Source: Terriglobia bacterium (GTDB taxonomy: Bacteria; Acidobacteriota; Terriglobia; Terriglobales; Acidobacteriaceae). From it: DNA of 64,000 bases. The DNA lies in the NCBI GenBank assembly GCA_020073385.1, contig JAIQFH010000030.1, positions 1 through 64,000 on the forward strand. The letters run 5' to 3'. The translations under genes were made by a program, and so were the position numbers. This document shows, one piece after another, positions 28,470 through 37,048 of this stretch. Each line of letters starts with the position of its first letter. The stretch's first letter is position 1. The notes below the pieces were generated by a model, which did not search any database, was not told the origin of the DNA, and saw nothing but the letters and a program-made list of their open reading frames with translations.

Positions 28470-29606
28470 CCGGGTGATTCTCAGCGCTCGATACAACGGA
28501 AACAGAGGTTTGGGAAGTCGCATCATCGCCCATTCGCCAGGCCCGGGAGTGAGGACAAATCGGCTGACAAATCGCACCTGGTCGATGCGCCGCTCTCGCA
28601 AACGCAGCATCAGCCGAAAATAGGCAAGCGATTCAACATCGTATGTCTTCTCGTCGGAGATGTAGATTTCGACCTCCTCTGCCAATCGTCCAGCGGGTAC
28701 GTCCTCAGGAAGGTTCTCCACGGCCGGCGCTGGAACAGGCGAGCCAAGCAATTTTTGGGCAAGCAGTAGGGTGACGCGGAGAATCCGCACGATACCCAGT
28801 TTCTGTGCACGATCGCCGATCCACTTCCAGTCGAGCGTCGGCAGACTGCTGATCCGCGCCAAATCGCATAACCAGATCAGCCGTCCCCACACGTGTTTCG
28901 CTGCATGCAGGGCCAGCACCACGAACAGATCTTCTGCCGCCAGTGACTTTACCTCTAAACTCGCAACTCTGGCCATCTGCGCTCGGCGGAATAATTCCCC
29001 GAGATCAAGATCCACCGCATAAAAACGTGGCTGAATGCCCCACTGAACCTCCAGCAGATTCCTTCCGGCGGTACCGTCGAATGCGCACTCGTACCCCGAT
29101 TTCAAATACGCCGCTTCCTCGTCTTCCGAAAGCCTCATATGAGGCGTATACCCGAGTTCCCCCACCGCCTCCCGAATGCGTTTCAGGTCCTTCGCATGAA
29201 TCAGCAGGTCGATATCCCCAGACTGGCGCAAAGCAATGTCGCCGTAGACAGCCTCCACCAACGCCAGGCCTTTGTAGGGTATGAACTCGATGTCAGCCTT
29301 CGACAGTCGGTCGACAATACGAATAAATTCGCGCGAGAGAAACAGCGCTTTATGAAGATTTGCCTGATAACTTTGTTTCAGAGTAGTGAGCGCCTCGGCA
29401 GGAACTTGCCCCCCCAAACTCAAAAGGGACTGCGCCAGAATCGGCTGCACCCCGTGATGTTCCGCGAGACTAAGGAGGGCATTCCAGCGAACTTGGGGAC
29501 TCAGCAGCCCGCGAATTCGAGTCGTTTTCTCTTCGGCAGAGACGCCGGCGCACGCAGCCCGCAGCAAAGACCACTCGGTCTCAAGCGCCGCAGAAGAGCC
29601 AGGCAT
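28437..29606 (-). CDS. Nucleotidyltransferase family protein (NTP_transf_5 type)
   Basis: A 389-residue soluble protein. Near residues 115-140 it has IEFIPYKGLALVEAVYGD then RQSGDIDLLI, the G-D-I-D acid pair of the NTP_transf_5 group. It is the last gene of a minus-strand operon with HprK-like, PqqD-like and radical SAM genes, 30 bp after the radical SAM stop. In characterised lasso-peptide clusters, homologous nucleotidyltransferases and HprK-like kinases decorate peptides, so a peptide-tailoring role is plausible here, but that is inference. A paralogue lies at 12083. Confidence 0.75.
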   Translation of the reverse strand: MPGSSAALETEWSLLRAACAGVSAEEKTTRIRGLLSPQVRWNALLSLAEHHGVQPILAQSLLSLGGQVPAEALTTLKQSYQANLHKALFLSREFIRIVDRLSKADIEFIPYKGLALVEAVYGDIALRQSGDIDLLIHAKDLKRIREAVGELGYTPHMRLSEDEEAAYLKSGYECAFDGTAGRNLLEVQWGIQPRFYAVDLDLGELFRRAQMARVASLEVKSLAAEDLFVVLALHAAKHVWGRLIWLCDLARISSLPTLDWKWIGDRAQKLGIVRILRVTLLLAQKLLGSPVPAPAVENLPEDVPAGRLAEEVEIYISDEKTYDVESLAYFRLMLRLRERRIDQVRFVSRFVLTPGPGEWAMMRLPKPLFPLYRALRITRLAGRMVSGRI

Positions 29607-29636
29607 ATTTCCGCTAAAAGTACATGGGAGAAGTGC

Positions 29637-30764
29637 TCATGCGATTGCGCCACTCGGTTGAGTTATCGAGTTTGCCGGCACGAGGCGAATTTGCACCAGA
29701 TCGCGTGCCGCCTGCTTCTTCGCGAGCATGTTTGCCGATGGGATTCCTGTTCGCGCCAACGATTTCTCGCAGTCCTGCGATGACGGCCCGCGCATGTTTC
29801 CCTCCATGAACGCCAGCCCCGGACACCGTGAGCAACTCCCAACGTGCGAGCAAGAAGTACAGGTCGTCAGATCCTTCAGGCGGATTGAGCGCACTTCCTT
29901 CATCCGCTCCGAGTGCCGCCAAATGTCGAGGAACCGCTGGTTTCTAACATTTCCAGTGGGAAGGGGAAACTGCACGCAAGGGAACACTTCGCCATACGGC
30001 GATACATAACAGGTAGTGTGGCCGGCGCTGCACGGCAAAGCCGAGAGCGCATCTTCATCCGCCGGAGCGGCGATCGTACAAAACTCCTCCACATCCCCGA
30101 CCAGCCCCCGATCGCGAAACACCTGGCGCAGCTCATCATGGCTCACTCCGAGCTGCAATACCGAGCGATCGCCGTCCATCATGGGGGTGATCGTCGGGTC
30201 CAGGGTGCACTCGATTCCTAGTTTCTCTGCCAGTGCTCTTACGCCCTGGTAATCCTGCAGATTCTGCACCATCAGCACGTTGGCGAATATCACCCGCAGC
30301 CCTTGCGATTTCAGAAAGCGCGCAGCGTCCAAAGATCTCTGCAATGAGCCCGGCACCAGGGTGATCGCATCATGCACCTCCGCCCGGTGGGAGTAGATGC
30401 TGATCTGGATCGACTCGACGCCGATATCCCGAATCCGCGCCGCCTGGCGCTCATGAATCATGATCGCATTCGTTTTGAGTTTCACGCAGAACTGACGCTC
30501 GAGCCGCGCGTATTCGAGAATCTCGAAAAAGTCTTTGCGCAAAAAGATTTCGCCGCCGCTTAGCGTCAGAATGAAAACCCCGGCGTCCGCCATCTCGTCC
30601 AGCAGGTGTTTGATCTCCGCCGTTGTCATCTCGCCATGATCTTCGTGGTCGAGATAACAATGAACACACCGCTCGTTGCAGCGATAGGTCAGATCGAGTT
30701 GCACGCTGAGCGGGATGTTCCGCGCCAGCGCCTTCTCAGTCATTTGTTCGAGCAACCCGTTCAT
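29637..30764 (-). CDS. Radical SAM/SPASM protein (PqqE-like)
   Basis: A 375-residue protein. The radical SAM cluster motif is C29-x3-C33-x2-C36 (in TYRCNERCVHCYLDH). The C-terminal SPASM region (about 255-345) has many cysteines (CSAGHTTCYVSPYGEVFPC, CTSCSHVGSC, CPG), expected to hold one or two extra iron-sulfur clusters. PqqE and sactisynthase-type enzymes of this build crosslink or modify ribosomal peptides, with a PqqD-like chaperone presenting the substrate. Its ATG overlaps the PqqD-like stop (ATGA), so translation is coupled. No precursor peptide was found nearby. The substrate is unknown. Confidence 0.88.
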   Translation of the reverse strand: MNGLLEQMTEKALARNIPLSVQLDLTYRCNERCVHCYLDHEDHGEMTTAEIKHLLDEMADAGVFILTLSGGEIFLRKDFFEILEYARLERQFCVKLKTNAIMIHERQAARIRDIGVESIQISIYSHRAEVHDAITLVPGSLQRSLDAARFLKSQGLRVIFANVLMVQNLQDYQGVRALAEKLGIECTLDPTITPMMDGDRSVLQLGVSHDELRQVFRDRGLVGDVEEFCTIAAPADEDALSALPCSAGHTTCYVSPYGEVFPCVQFPLPTGNVRNQRFLDIWRHSERMKEVRSIRLKDLTTCTSCSHVGSCSRCPGLAFMEGNMRGPSSQDCEKSLARTGIPSANMLAKKQAARDLVQIRLVPANSITQPSGAIA

Positions 30765-31063
30765 TCCGAATCTCCGCGGACGATTGGCTCTTCGGATATC
30801 TGTAGGATTCCGTGGCTCGCAAGATCCCGCGCCAAGGTCTCCGCGTCTCGCAGTGCTTCGCCGGGCTCTATCTCAAATTCTGTGCAGATCTTTGGTTGAA
30901 CGATCTGTTCGAGCGGAGTTGCTCCATCGGCCGCTTGCCATAGAATGGTTGCCGTCTTGTTCAGTGTAAAAAGCGTCGAGTCCCGCCCCGACATGATCAT
31001 CATCTCGCCGTCGAGACTTCTTGCCGCCACGCGCGGATTGCGGGCCACATAGAGGCTATTCAT
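30761..31063 (-). CDS. PqqD-family peptide-binding protein
   Basis: A 100-residue protein starting at the ATG at 31063, which overlaps the upstream HprK-like stop as ATGA. It has the PqqD/RRE pattern: short strands (RNPRVAARSLDGEMMIMS), then TLFTLNKTATILWQAADGATPLEQIV, and a C-terminal helical region with HGILQI. Members bind the leader of a ribosomal peptide and deliver it to the partner enzyme, here the radical SAM protein whose start overlaps this stop. Five codons upstream is another possible ATG at 31078. Confidence 0.85.
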   Translation of the reverse strand: MNSLYVARNPRVAARSLDGEMMIMSGRDSTLFTLNKTATILWQAADGATPLEQIVQPKICTEFEIEPGEALRDAETLARDLASHGILQISEEPIVRGDSE

Positions 31064-31773
31064 CGAATCAACTCCCAAACCCGGGCATCGGGGAAGAAGG
31101 TCAGCCTCGACACCGGTACACGGCTGACAAACTCGAATGCCGCGTGAAAAGTTGCTTGCACCAGTTCCTCATCCTCGGCGAAAAACAGAAGATTCGCAAG
31201 CAGAGAGCGCGCCGCTTCACCCGCCGGGAGGGGATCAATTCGGTATTCGCGTCCTTTAGCCAGTAAGTAGAGCGCGCTGATCGGTGCCGAAACATTCTCT
31301 CCCAGCTTGGCCAATTCTCCGGTGAAGGGTGTTCCAAATGCCACGTACCCGTCATCGCACTTTCGCACGTACGAAATCTCGTCGGTTAGAAGGGTAACGT
31401 CGGCAGGAGCCAACCGCGATATTGTTGTCTTCCCCGCCTCCGATACTCCGGCAAACAGGAAGGCTTTCCCGTTGCGAATCGCGCTGGCCGAATGCAGCAG
31501 GAACCCTCCCTGCTTGGCCAGCACCAGCGTGTGCACAATGCGCAGCACCGCATCAATCGAGTACGGGTTGGCCGACTGCCGAATCCATCCTCGTTTCGAG
31601 GCCGGTTGCCACTCCGCAAGAAAATCGCCCCGCCGGAATGACCACCTATCCCGCTGATGCTTCACCTCGACCTGGTTTGGCCGAAATTCTACTCTTTCTT
31701 CCCGCCAGCAAGCAAACGGGTTTTGCGATGCTCCCAACCTTAATTCTGAAGACTGCACTCTTAATAGGTACAA
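31060..31773 (-). CDS. HPr kinase/phosphorylase-like protein
   Basis: A 237-residue protein. Walker A is GVSEAGKTT (about 109-117) and an acidic pair follows at D131-E132 (LLTDEISYV), as in the C-terminal kinase domain of HprK-related proteins; the N-terminal HPr-recognition part is missing. Kinases of this short type occur with PqqD and nucleotidyltransferase genes in exosortase/PEP-CTERM loci and in lasso-peptide clusters that phosphorylate their peptide. The start is TTG at 31773 (weak; GGAGG lies too far upstream). First gene of a coupled operon, divergent from the glucan phosphorylase. Confidence 0.8.
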   Translation of the reverse strand: MYLLRVQSSELRLGASQNPFACWREERVEFRPNQVEVKHQRDRWSFRRGDFLAEWQPASKRGWIRQSANPYSIDAVLRIVHTLVLAKQGGFLLHSASAIRNGKAFLFAGVSEAGKTTISRLAPADVTLLTDEISYVRKCDDGYVAFGTPFTGELAKLGENVSAPISALYLLAKGREYRIDPLPAGEAARSLLANLLFFAEDEELVQATFHAAFEFVSRVPVSRLTFFPDARVWELIR

Positions 31774-31861
31774 CTTACAATAGTCGGAGTCCTCCCAATT
31801 GTGACATCATCAAGGAACGACTACCGTAGCGGATACTGAGTGGGGGGTTTAAGAAAAAGAA

Positions 31862-34549
31862 TTGAGCGGATACGAGACCACAGAAGCCATGGATCAAGCT
31901 GTGCGCACCAGTGAAGTCAGGAATGTCCTGACGATCGAAGAGATTCAGCATCTGGCCGTCGAGGGTGGCCAGTCGGCAGAGACCCTCATGAACGTCGTCG
32001 CTCTGATTGCCAAGAGGTTCCGAACCGACGTTTGCTCGGCCTATTTGCTCGAACCCGATCGCGCCAACCTCGTTTTGGCCGCGACCGTCGGGCTTCGCCG
32101 CGAATGCATCGGGAATTTGCGCATGGCGGTCAACGAAGGATTGACCGGACTTGTCGCCGAGCAAGTCCAGGCGGTCGCCGTCAGCCAGGTCAAAAACCAT
32201 CCTCGGTTCAAGTACTTTCGCGATTCAGGGGAAGATGCTTACCAGTCCTTTCTTGGCGTGCCCCTGATTGATCGAGGAATTCTCCAGGGTGTCCTCGTCG
32301 TCCAGACCATCGAAGCTCGTACCTTCGGTACCGATGAGATACGCATGTTGACTGATGCGGCCTCTCAGGTCGCACCCATCGTCAGCGAAGCGCGTACTCT
32401 GGATCGCTTCATTGCCCCCTTGCAGGAACGCCTCTGGACCTTGGCCCGCAATCTGTGGTGGAGTTGGGACCACAACTCCGCAAGTCTGTTCCTGGATCTG
32501 GATCCCGCGCGCTGGAATGAACTCAACCACAATCCGATTGCCCTGTTGAACGAGATGCCGCTGGCGAAGCTTGAAACTCGCGCCACGGAACTCATGCTGC
32601 ACAGCCGGGTGAACTACGCCTATCGCCGCATGCTGGAATACCTCGAGGCCGACCGTACCTGGGGCACCCGCCACGCTGGCGTTCTGCGGCCTCACCCCGT
32701 CGCGTATTTCTCCGCCGAGTTCGGATTGCACGAATCATTGCCAATCTATTCCGGAGGCCTCGGCGTGCTGGCCGGAGATCACATCAAAAGCTCTTCCGAT
32801 CTTGATATTCCTCTGGTCGGCATCGGCCTGTTTTATCCGCAAGGATATTTCCGCCAACATCTCGATCTCAGCGGATGGCAACGCGAGGAGTATCTCGAAA
32901 CCGACGTCAATCAATTGCCCATGGAGTCGGCCATCGGAAAGGACGGCCGCCCCGTTGTAGTCTCCATCGAGACTCGAAGCGGCAGGCTCCAAGCCAAAGT
33001 CTGGCGCGTGAAAGTCGGCCGCCGCGATCTTTACCTGCTCGACTCCGACGTCGATGGCAACGCTCCGGAGGACCGCGAACTTACGTCCCGCCTCTACGGC
33101 GGCGACCTTCGCATCCGAATCCGGCAGGAGTTGTTGCTCGGCGTGGGTGGACTGCGCGCCCTCAAGGCCCTGGGAATTTCTCCCGGCGTCCTTCACCTCA
33201 ATGAAGGCCACAGCGCTTTTGCGGTGCTGGAAGCGATTCGCATGCGTATGGAAGATGAAGGGATCGCGTTCGATGCCGCCGTCCCACGCGTTTCCCGCGA
33301 AGTCGTGTTCACCACCCACACGCCGGTTCCCGCCGGACACGACCGTTTCGACGCCCGTCTGGTCGAAGAACACATCGGTCCCCTACGCGAAGCCATCGGG
33401 CTTTCTCAGGACAGCCTGATGGGGCTCGGCCGCGAGAATCCCTCAAACAACGACGAACTTTTCTGCATGACGGTCCTGGCCCTCCGTCTTTCGCGGCGCG
33501 CCAATGCCGTCTCCGCGTTGCACGGCGAGGTCTCGCGCGCCATGTGGACCGGACTCTTCAAAGACAAAGCGGAAGACGAGATTCCCATCGGGCACATCAC
33601 CAACGGCGTCCACGTTCCTTCCTGGCTCGCCCCGCAGATGTTTCGCCTCTACGATCGTCACCTCGGCACCGACTGGCATCAACGTGGAAGCGAGGCGAAG
33701 ATTTGGCTGGGTATCGAAAACGTCGACGACGGCGAACTCTGGGAGACTCACCTTAACCTGAAGTCGCAGTTGATCGAATTCGTTCGCAAGCGCGCCGTTG
33801 AACAAGCTGAGCGCCGTGGAGAGTCGCGCGAGGTCTTGCAGCGCCTTGAACGCGTGCTGAGCCCGGATGCTCTGACCATCGGATTTGCCCGCCGCTTTGC
33901 CACCTACAAGCGGGCGAATCTGATCTTGACCGACATCGAGCGCCTGGTCGCTATGGTGAATGATCCCAATCGCCCGGTTCAGTTCGTGTTCGCGGGCAAG
34001 GCCCATCCCCTCGACGAGCCTGGAAAGCGGGTATTGCAGCAAATCGCCGATCTCATGCGTGATCCCAAATTCCGCGATAGGTTCGTCTTCGTCGAGGATT
34101 ACGACATCAACGTCGGGCGCCATTTCGTTCAGGGTGTCGATGTGTGGCTCAACAATCCCCGCCGTCCGCTCGAAGCGTCAGGCACCAGCGGACAGAAAGT
34201 GGTCCTGAACGGCGGGCTGAATCTGTCAGTTCTCGATGGCTGGTGGGCCGAGGCTTATGACGGGGTCAACGGCTTCGCCATCGGTACTGGCAAGACGCAC
34301 TCCAACATGAACGTTCACGACAGCCGCGACGGCGAGGATCTGATGCGTACCCTCCGCGACGAAGTGATCCCGCTCTACTACCAGCGCGACCGCGACGGCC
34401 TTCCTCGTGGCTGGATCAAGCGCATGAAACGCACCATCCGTACTCTGGGCTGGCGCTTTAACGCCGACCGCATGGTCATGGATTACAGCCTCAAATGCTA
34501 CGTTCCAGCGGCGGGTGGAACATCCAGCGATATGAGGGCGAATCCTTAG
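31862..34549 (+). CDS. glgP: GAF-domain alpha-glucan phosphorylase (GT35)
   Basis: An 895-residue enzyme. Residues about 180-890 are an alpha-glucan phosphorylase of the short bacterial type: FSAEFGLHESLPIYSGGLGVLAGDH, HLNEGHSAF, and the PLP-site region EASGTSGQKVVLNG with the cofactor lysine, which releases glucose-1-phosphate from glycogen or maltodextrin. The first ~170 residues are an added GAF domain, similar in pattern to those of PtsP-type proteins (RFRTDVCSAYLLEPD, SFLGVPLIDRG). A ligand-sensing domain fused to the phosphorylase suggests allosteric control, an inference. Start uncertain: TTG at 31862 or ATG at 31889. A hairpin with T-run follows at 34722. Confidence 0.9.
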   Translation: MSGYETTEAMDQAVRTSEVRNVLTIEEIQHLAVEGGQSAETLMNVVALIAKRFRTDVCSAYLLEPDRANLVLAATVGLRRECIGNLRMAVNEGLTGLVAEQVQAVAVSQVKNHPRFKYFRDSGEDAYQSFLGVPLIDRGILQGVLVVQTIEARTFGTDEIRMLTDAASQVAPIVSEARTLDRFIAPLQERLWTLARNLWWSWDHNSASLFLDLDPARWNELNHNPIALLNEMPLAKLETRATELMLHSRVNYAYRRMLEYLEADRTWGTRHAGVLRPHPVAYFSAEFGLHESLPIYSGGLGVLAGDHIKSSSDLDIPLVGIGLFYPQGYFRQHLDLSGWQREEYLETDVNQLPMESAIGKDGRPVVVSIETRSGRLQAKVWRVKVGRRDLYLLDSDVDGNAPEDRELTSRLYGGDLRIRIRQELLLGVGGLRALKALGISPGVLHLNEGHSAFAVLEAIRMRMEDEGIAFDAAVPRVSREVVFTTHTPVPAGHDRFDARLVEEHIGPLREAIGLSQDSLMGLGRENPSNNDELFCMTVLALRLSRRANAVSALHGEVSRAMWTGLFKDKAEDEIPIGHITNGVHVPSWLAPQMFRLYDRHLGTDWHQRGSEAKIWLGIENVDDGELWETHLNLKSQLIEFVRKRAVEQAERRGESREVLQRLERVLSPDALTIGFARRFATYKRANLILTDIERLVAMVNDPNRPVQFVFAGKAHPLDEPGKRVLQQIADLMRDPKFRDRFVFVEDYDINVGRHFVQGVDVWLNNPRRPLEASGTSGQKVVLNGGLNLSVLDGWWAEAYDGVNGFAIGTGKTHSNMNVHDSRDGEDLMRTLRDEVIPLYYQRDRDGLPRGWIKRMKRTIRTLGWRFNADRMVMDYSLKCYVPAAGGTSSDMRANP

Positions 34550-34721
34550 CCAACAAAGGCCTCCTCGCGTTCGAAAAAATTCCGGCTCCTCCTGAAACGA
34601 AAAGCTCGGTTGCGGCACTACTCCAATGAGCAGTAGAAGTCACTTTGTGGCACCTGCCGCTCACTTACGAAATCCCGACATGGAAGGCCTTTGGCAACCG
34701 GGGGGAAGCTTGGGCTCTTCA

Positions 34722-34773
34722 GATCGCCGGAACCGAACGGGGAAGCGGCTCCGGCGATCTTCGGGGGTTTTTT
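34722..34773 (+). terminator. Rho-independent terminator-like hairpin
   Basis: The arms GATCGCCGGA and TCCGGCGATC (10 pairs, extended by CCG/CGG after one mismatch) enclose a ~10-base loop and are followed by a G5T6 tract. It lies about 175 bp after the phosphorylase stop. Confidence 0.7.
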
Positions 34774-35090
34774 CACACGAGAAATCTCACGTCAATCCCT
34801 TCTCTTCAATATTCCGCAGCAGAGTCTTCATAAGGCGTCCCTCTGATTCACTCCTCTACCAAATGTATACGTGAATGCATGATCGCAAAGCTCTCGCGAA
34901 ACTGCGAAGTCTGCCGGACTGCAGGATTGGTTGGATGAGTACGGGGTGTACTGAGGTGGACTACCGCAGGATGTTCCAGACAATCAGGAGAATGGTTGGC
35001 GCGCTCTGCTTGGCCGCCCCAGAAAGGGTGAGAACGCTCTCGTACGCTGAGCGAATCAGAGTAGTTTCCTTGTTCTCTTTCCACAGAGAA

Positions 35091-35126
35091 CCGCGTATCC
35101 CCCACCCGGTTTGATGGGGGGCGCGG
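35091..35126. other. GC-rich hairpin of unknown role
   Basis: Arms CCGCG-CCCCCA and TGGGGG-CGCGG with a small internal bulge and a 10-base loop: about 11 pairs. No T-run follows. It may be part of a structured RNA or a terminator. Confidence 0.4.
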
Positions 35127-35169
35127 TCTTTCGCGGACCAGATTCGCTTGAGCGAATGCGCCAGGGCGG

Positions 35170-35484
35170 TCATTGCGCACGCCCCATGGCGCCGGAATCT
35201 GCCACGTGCCCGATTTCACGGCGGGCGCGCTTCCACCGCAACCGCGCGGTGGCGATGCTGATTCCGAGGAAGGCCGCGATCTCAGTCAGGGTGTGTCCCT
35301 GAATCTCTTTCAACAGAAACACTTCGCGATGAGCCTTGGGCAACTCAAGGGCTCTGAGGATCGTGCACTGGAAAGCCCCTGGATGCTGTAATCCTGAAAC
35401 AGGTCTCCGGGCGCGTGACGGACACGCGTGAGTCACTGATCGCTCTCGAGTTGTGGTACCGGGTCTCATCGCCTTCTTTGACAA
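35170..35484 (-). pseudogene. Remnant of an ECF sigma factor (region 4 only)
   Basis: The C-terminal half of this 104-codon frame reads as sigma region 4: ALELPKAHREVFLLKEIQG, then TLTEIAAFLGIS and ATARLRWKRARREI. The usual region 2 (promoter -10 recognition and core binding, ~90 residues) is missing, and the N-terminal ~35 residues (rich in Arg/Ser/Thr) fit no sigma sequence. Most likely a decayed gene; a free region-4 protein acting as a regulator is less likely. It is divergent from the intact sigma gene at 35590. Confidence 0.6.
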
Positions 35485-35589
35485 TAGTGCCGTTTCCGGC
35501 CGTTTCGTTACACGGGGCCAATCTGCTCCCAGCGTTTTGTTCGAAGTGTTAAACTAGCTGCCACTCCACCATCCGCGAGGCCCGTTTCC

Positions 35590-36183
35590 TTGCAACTCCA
35601 GTCCTTTGACGAATCTTATGTAGAGCGTCTTCAGGCAGGAGACTTCCGAACGCAGGAACATTTCGTCGCGTACTTCAGCGAATTGATCCAGCTGAAGCTG
35701 CGCTCGCGTCTGCATTCACCGCAGGCGATTGAAGACGTCCGACAAGAAACCTTTACTCGCGTCTTCGCTGCGCTGCGGGGCGGAAAAATCCGTCAGCCCG
35801 ATCGCCTTGGCGCGTTCGTGAACTCCATGTGCAACAACGTCTTGCTCGAACACTATCGGGCATCTTCGCGCGACAGTTCGCTGGACGACGAGGAACAACA
35901 GGACTTTCCGGCTACGAATGTGGACGTCCTTGGCGCCGTTGCTGCCAAACAAATGGGAGAGAAGATTCGCGAAATTCTGGAGGAGATGTCCGAGCGAGAT
36001 CGAAGGCTGTTGCGGGAGATCTTCCTGGAGGAACGCGACAAGGATGAAGTCTGCAGCAACTTTGGCGTCGACCGCGAGTACCTCCGGGTGCTGCTGCACC
36101 GGGCCAAGCAATCCTTCAAGTCATTGTATTTAAAGAATGTTGCGGCTCGACCGCCAGGAGCTGTGGCCGTCGAAAAACGCTGA
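35590..36183 (+). CDS. ECF-type RNA polymerase sigma factor
   Basis: A 197-residue protein from TTG at 35590. Region 2 covers about 25-95 (FVAYFSELIQLKLRSRLHS, then AIEDVRQETFTRVFAALRGG with the conserved D-x-x-Q-E-T-F). Region 4 covers about 135-185 (MSERDRRLLREIFLEERDKDEVCSNFGVDREYLRVLLHRAK as helix pairs). It directs RNA polymerase to a stress or envelope regulon. A zinc-finger anti-sigma-type gene follows at 36230, the usual arrangement for a membrane-controlled ECF pair. Confidence 0.9.
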   Translation: MQLQSFDESYVERLQAGDFRTQEHFVAYFSELIQLKLRSRLHSPQAIEDVRQETFTRVFAALRGGKIRQPDRLGAFVNSMCNNVLLEHYRASSRDSSLDDEEQQDFPATNVDVLGAVAAKQMGEKIREILEEMSERDRRLLREIFLEERDKDEVCSNFGVDREYLRVLLHRAKQSFKSLYLKNVAARPPGAVAVEKR

Positions 36184-36229
36184 AACGATTTTGTGCCGCC
36201 GCACACTATTTGTTATGAGGGGAATCGAC

Positions 36230-36904
36230 ATGGACCATGATGAGGCGGTCCGACAAAAAGCCACGGAGAGGTACCTTCTGGACGAGCTCGATGCTGAGAT
36301 CCGGGATCAGTTTGAGGAACACCTCTTTGACTGCCAGGATTGCGCGCTCGACCTGCGCGCCGGCGCTATGTTCGTGGAACAAGCGAAAGTGATTCTGGCT
36401 GAGCCTCCCGCCGTTTTGGTGGCGCGTGTTCCGGCTGTAGCCGCCAAGCCTGGATGGCTTGCCTGGCTGCGTCCCGCCTTTGCCGTGCCGGTATTGGCCT
36501 TGCTGCTGGCGGTGATCGGGTACCAAAACTTCGTTACGTATCCGAGTTTGGTCGCTACTGCAAATCAGCCTCAGGTCGGCCCCTGGACCTCCGTCAACGT
36601 CAGCACTCGCGGCACGGCTGCGGTTTCCATCAAGGCGCACAAGGGAGAAGGGTTCGGAGTCCTGGTAAACCTTCCTCCAGAAGATGGATTCGCTTCCTAT
36701 ACCTCCGACCTGTATAATCCCGCGGGGAAGAAAGAATGGTCGAGGCAGATTGCTACTGCCTCCCACGAAGACACCCGGCAGATTTACATTCCGGGTCACA
36801 ATCTTGAGTCCGGAACCTACACTCTCGTCGTAAATGGCATCACCCCGGGGGGCGAGAGCAAGGAAATCAGCCGTCATCCGATTGACGTGCAAATTCAAAA
36901 CTGA
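36230..36904 (+). CDS. Zinc-finger anti-sigma-type membrane protein
   Basis: A 224-residue protein from the ATG at 36230, chosen for GAGGGG 8 bases upstream. The N-terminal cytoplasmic part has the zinc anti-sigma motif H-x3-C-x2-C in FEEHLFDCQDCALDLR (about 27-42). One membrane span follows (about 85-105, PAFAVPVLALLLAVIGY). The extracytoplasmic part is a beta domain (VSIKAHKGEGFGVLVNLP ... YTLVVNGI). It likely holds the sigma factor encoded upstream until an envelope signal arrives. The start lies 46 bp after the sigma stop. Confidence 0.85.
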   Translation: MDHDEAVRQKATERYLLDELDAEIRDQFEEHLFDCQDCALDLRAGAMFVEQAKVILAEPPAVLVARVPAVAAKPGWLAWLRPAFAVPVLALLLAVIGYQNFVTYPSLVATANQPQVGPWTSVNVSTRGTAAVSIKAHKGEGFGVLVNLPPEDGFASYTSDLYNPAGKKEWSRQIATASHEDTRQIYIPGHNLESGTYTLVVNGITPGGESKEISRHPIDVQIQN

Positions 36905-36952
36905 AGGCTCGTCTTAGATCGATCTGAAATCGCGAAGTCGCTTTGAAAGGGT

Positions 36953-37005
36953 GCGGCTTACAGCCGCGCCGTCAAGGCCATAGGAGAACGGGGGCTTCAG
37001 CCCCC
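36953..37005. repeat. Two adjacent GC hairpins (genome-repeat-like)
   Basis: GCGGCT-TAC-AGCCGC at 36953-36967 and GGGGGCT-TC-AGCCCCC at 36990-37005, about 20 bp apart. Short GC stems of the 'GGGGCTTCAGCCCC' type recur between genes in several Acidobacteriota, so this may be a dispersed intergenic repeat. Neither has a T-run. Confidence 0.5.
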
Positions 37006-37048
37006 TGAGGGCAAGGCGCCGAGTCAGATCAGTTCGAGCCTTGATCGA

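Larger units (their letters stand above)
34550..35169. other. Long region without a convincing gene
   Basis: About 620 bp between the phosphorylase and the sigma-factor remnant. It holds two strong hairpins (see 34722 and 35091). Several short frames exist on both strands, but they lack ribosome sites and recognisable motifs. A small structured RNA cannot be excluded. Confidence 0.4.

Noticed and set aside
31775..32200. A minus-strand frame that could have been a precursor of the radical SAM operon
   Set aside because: It runs antisense through the glucan phosphorylase gene and has no leader-like or repeat pattern.
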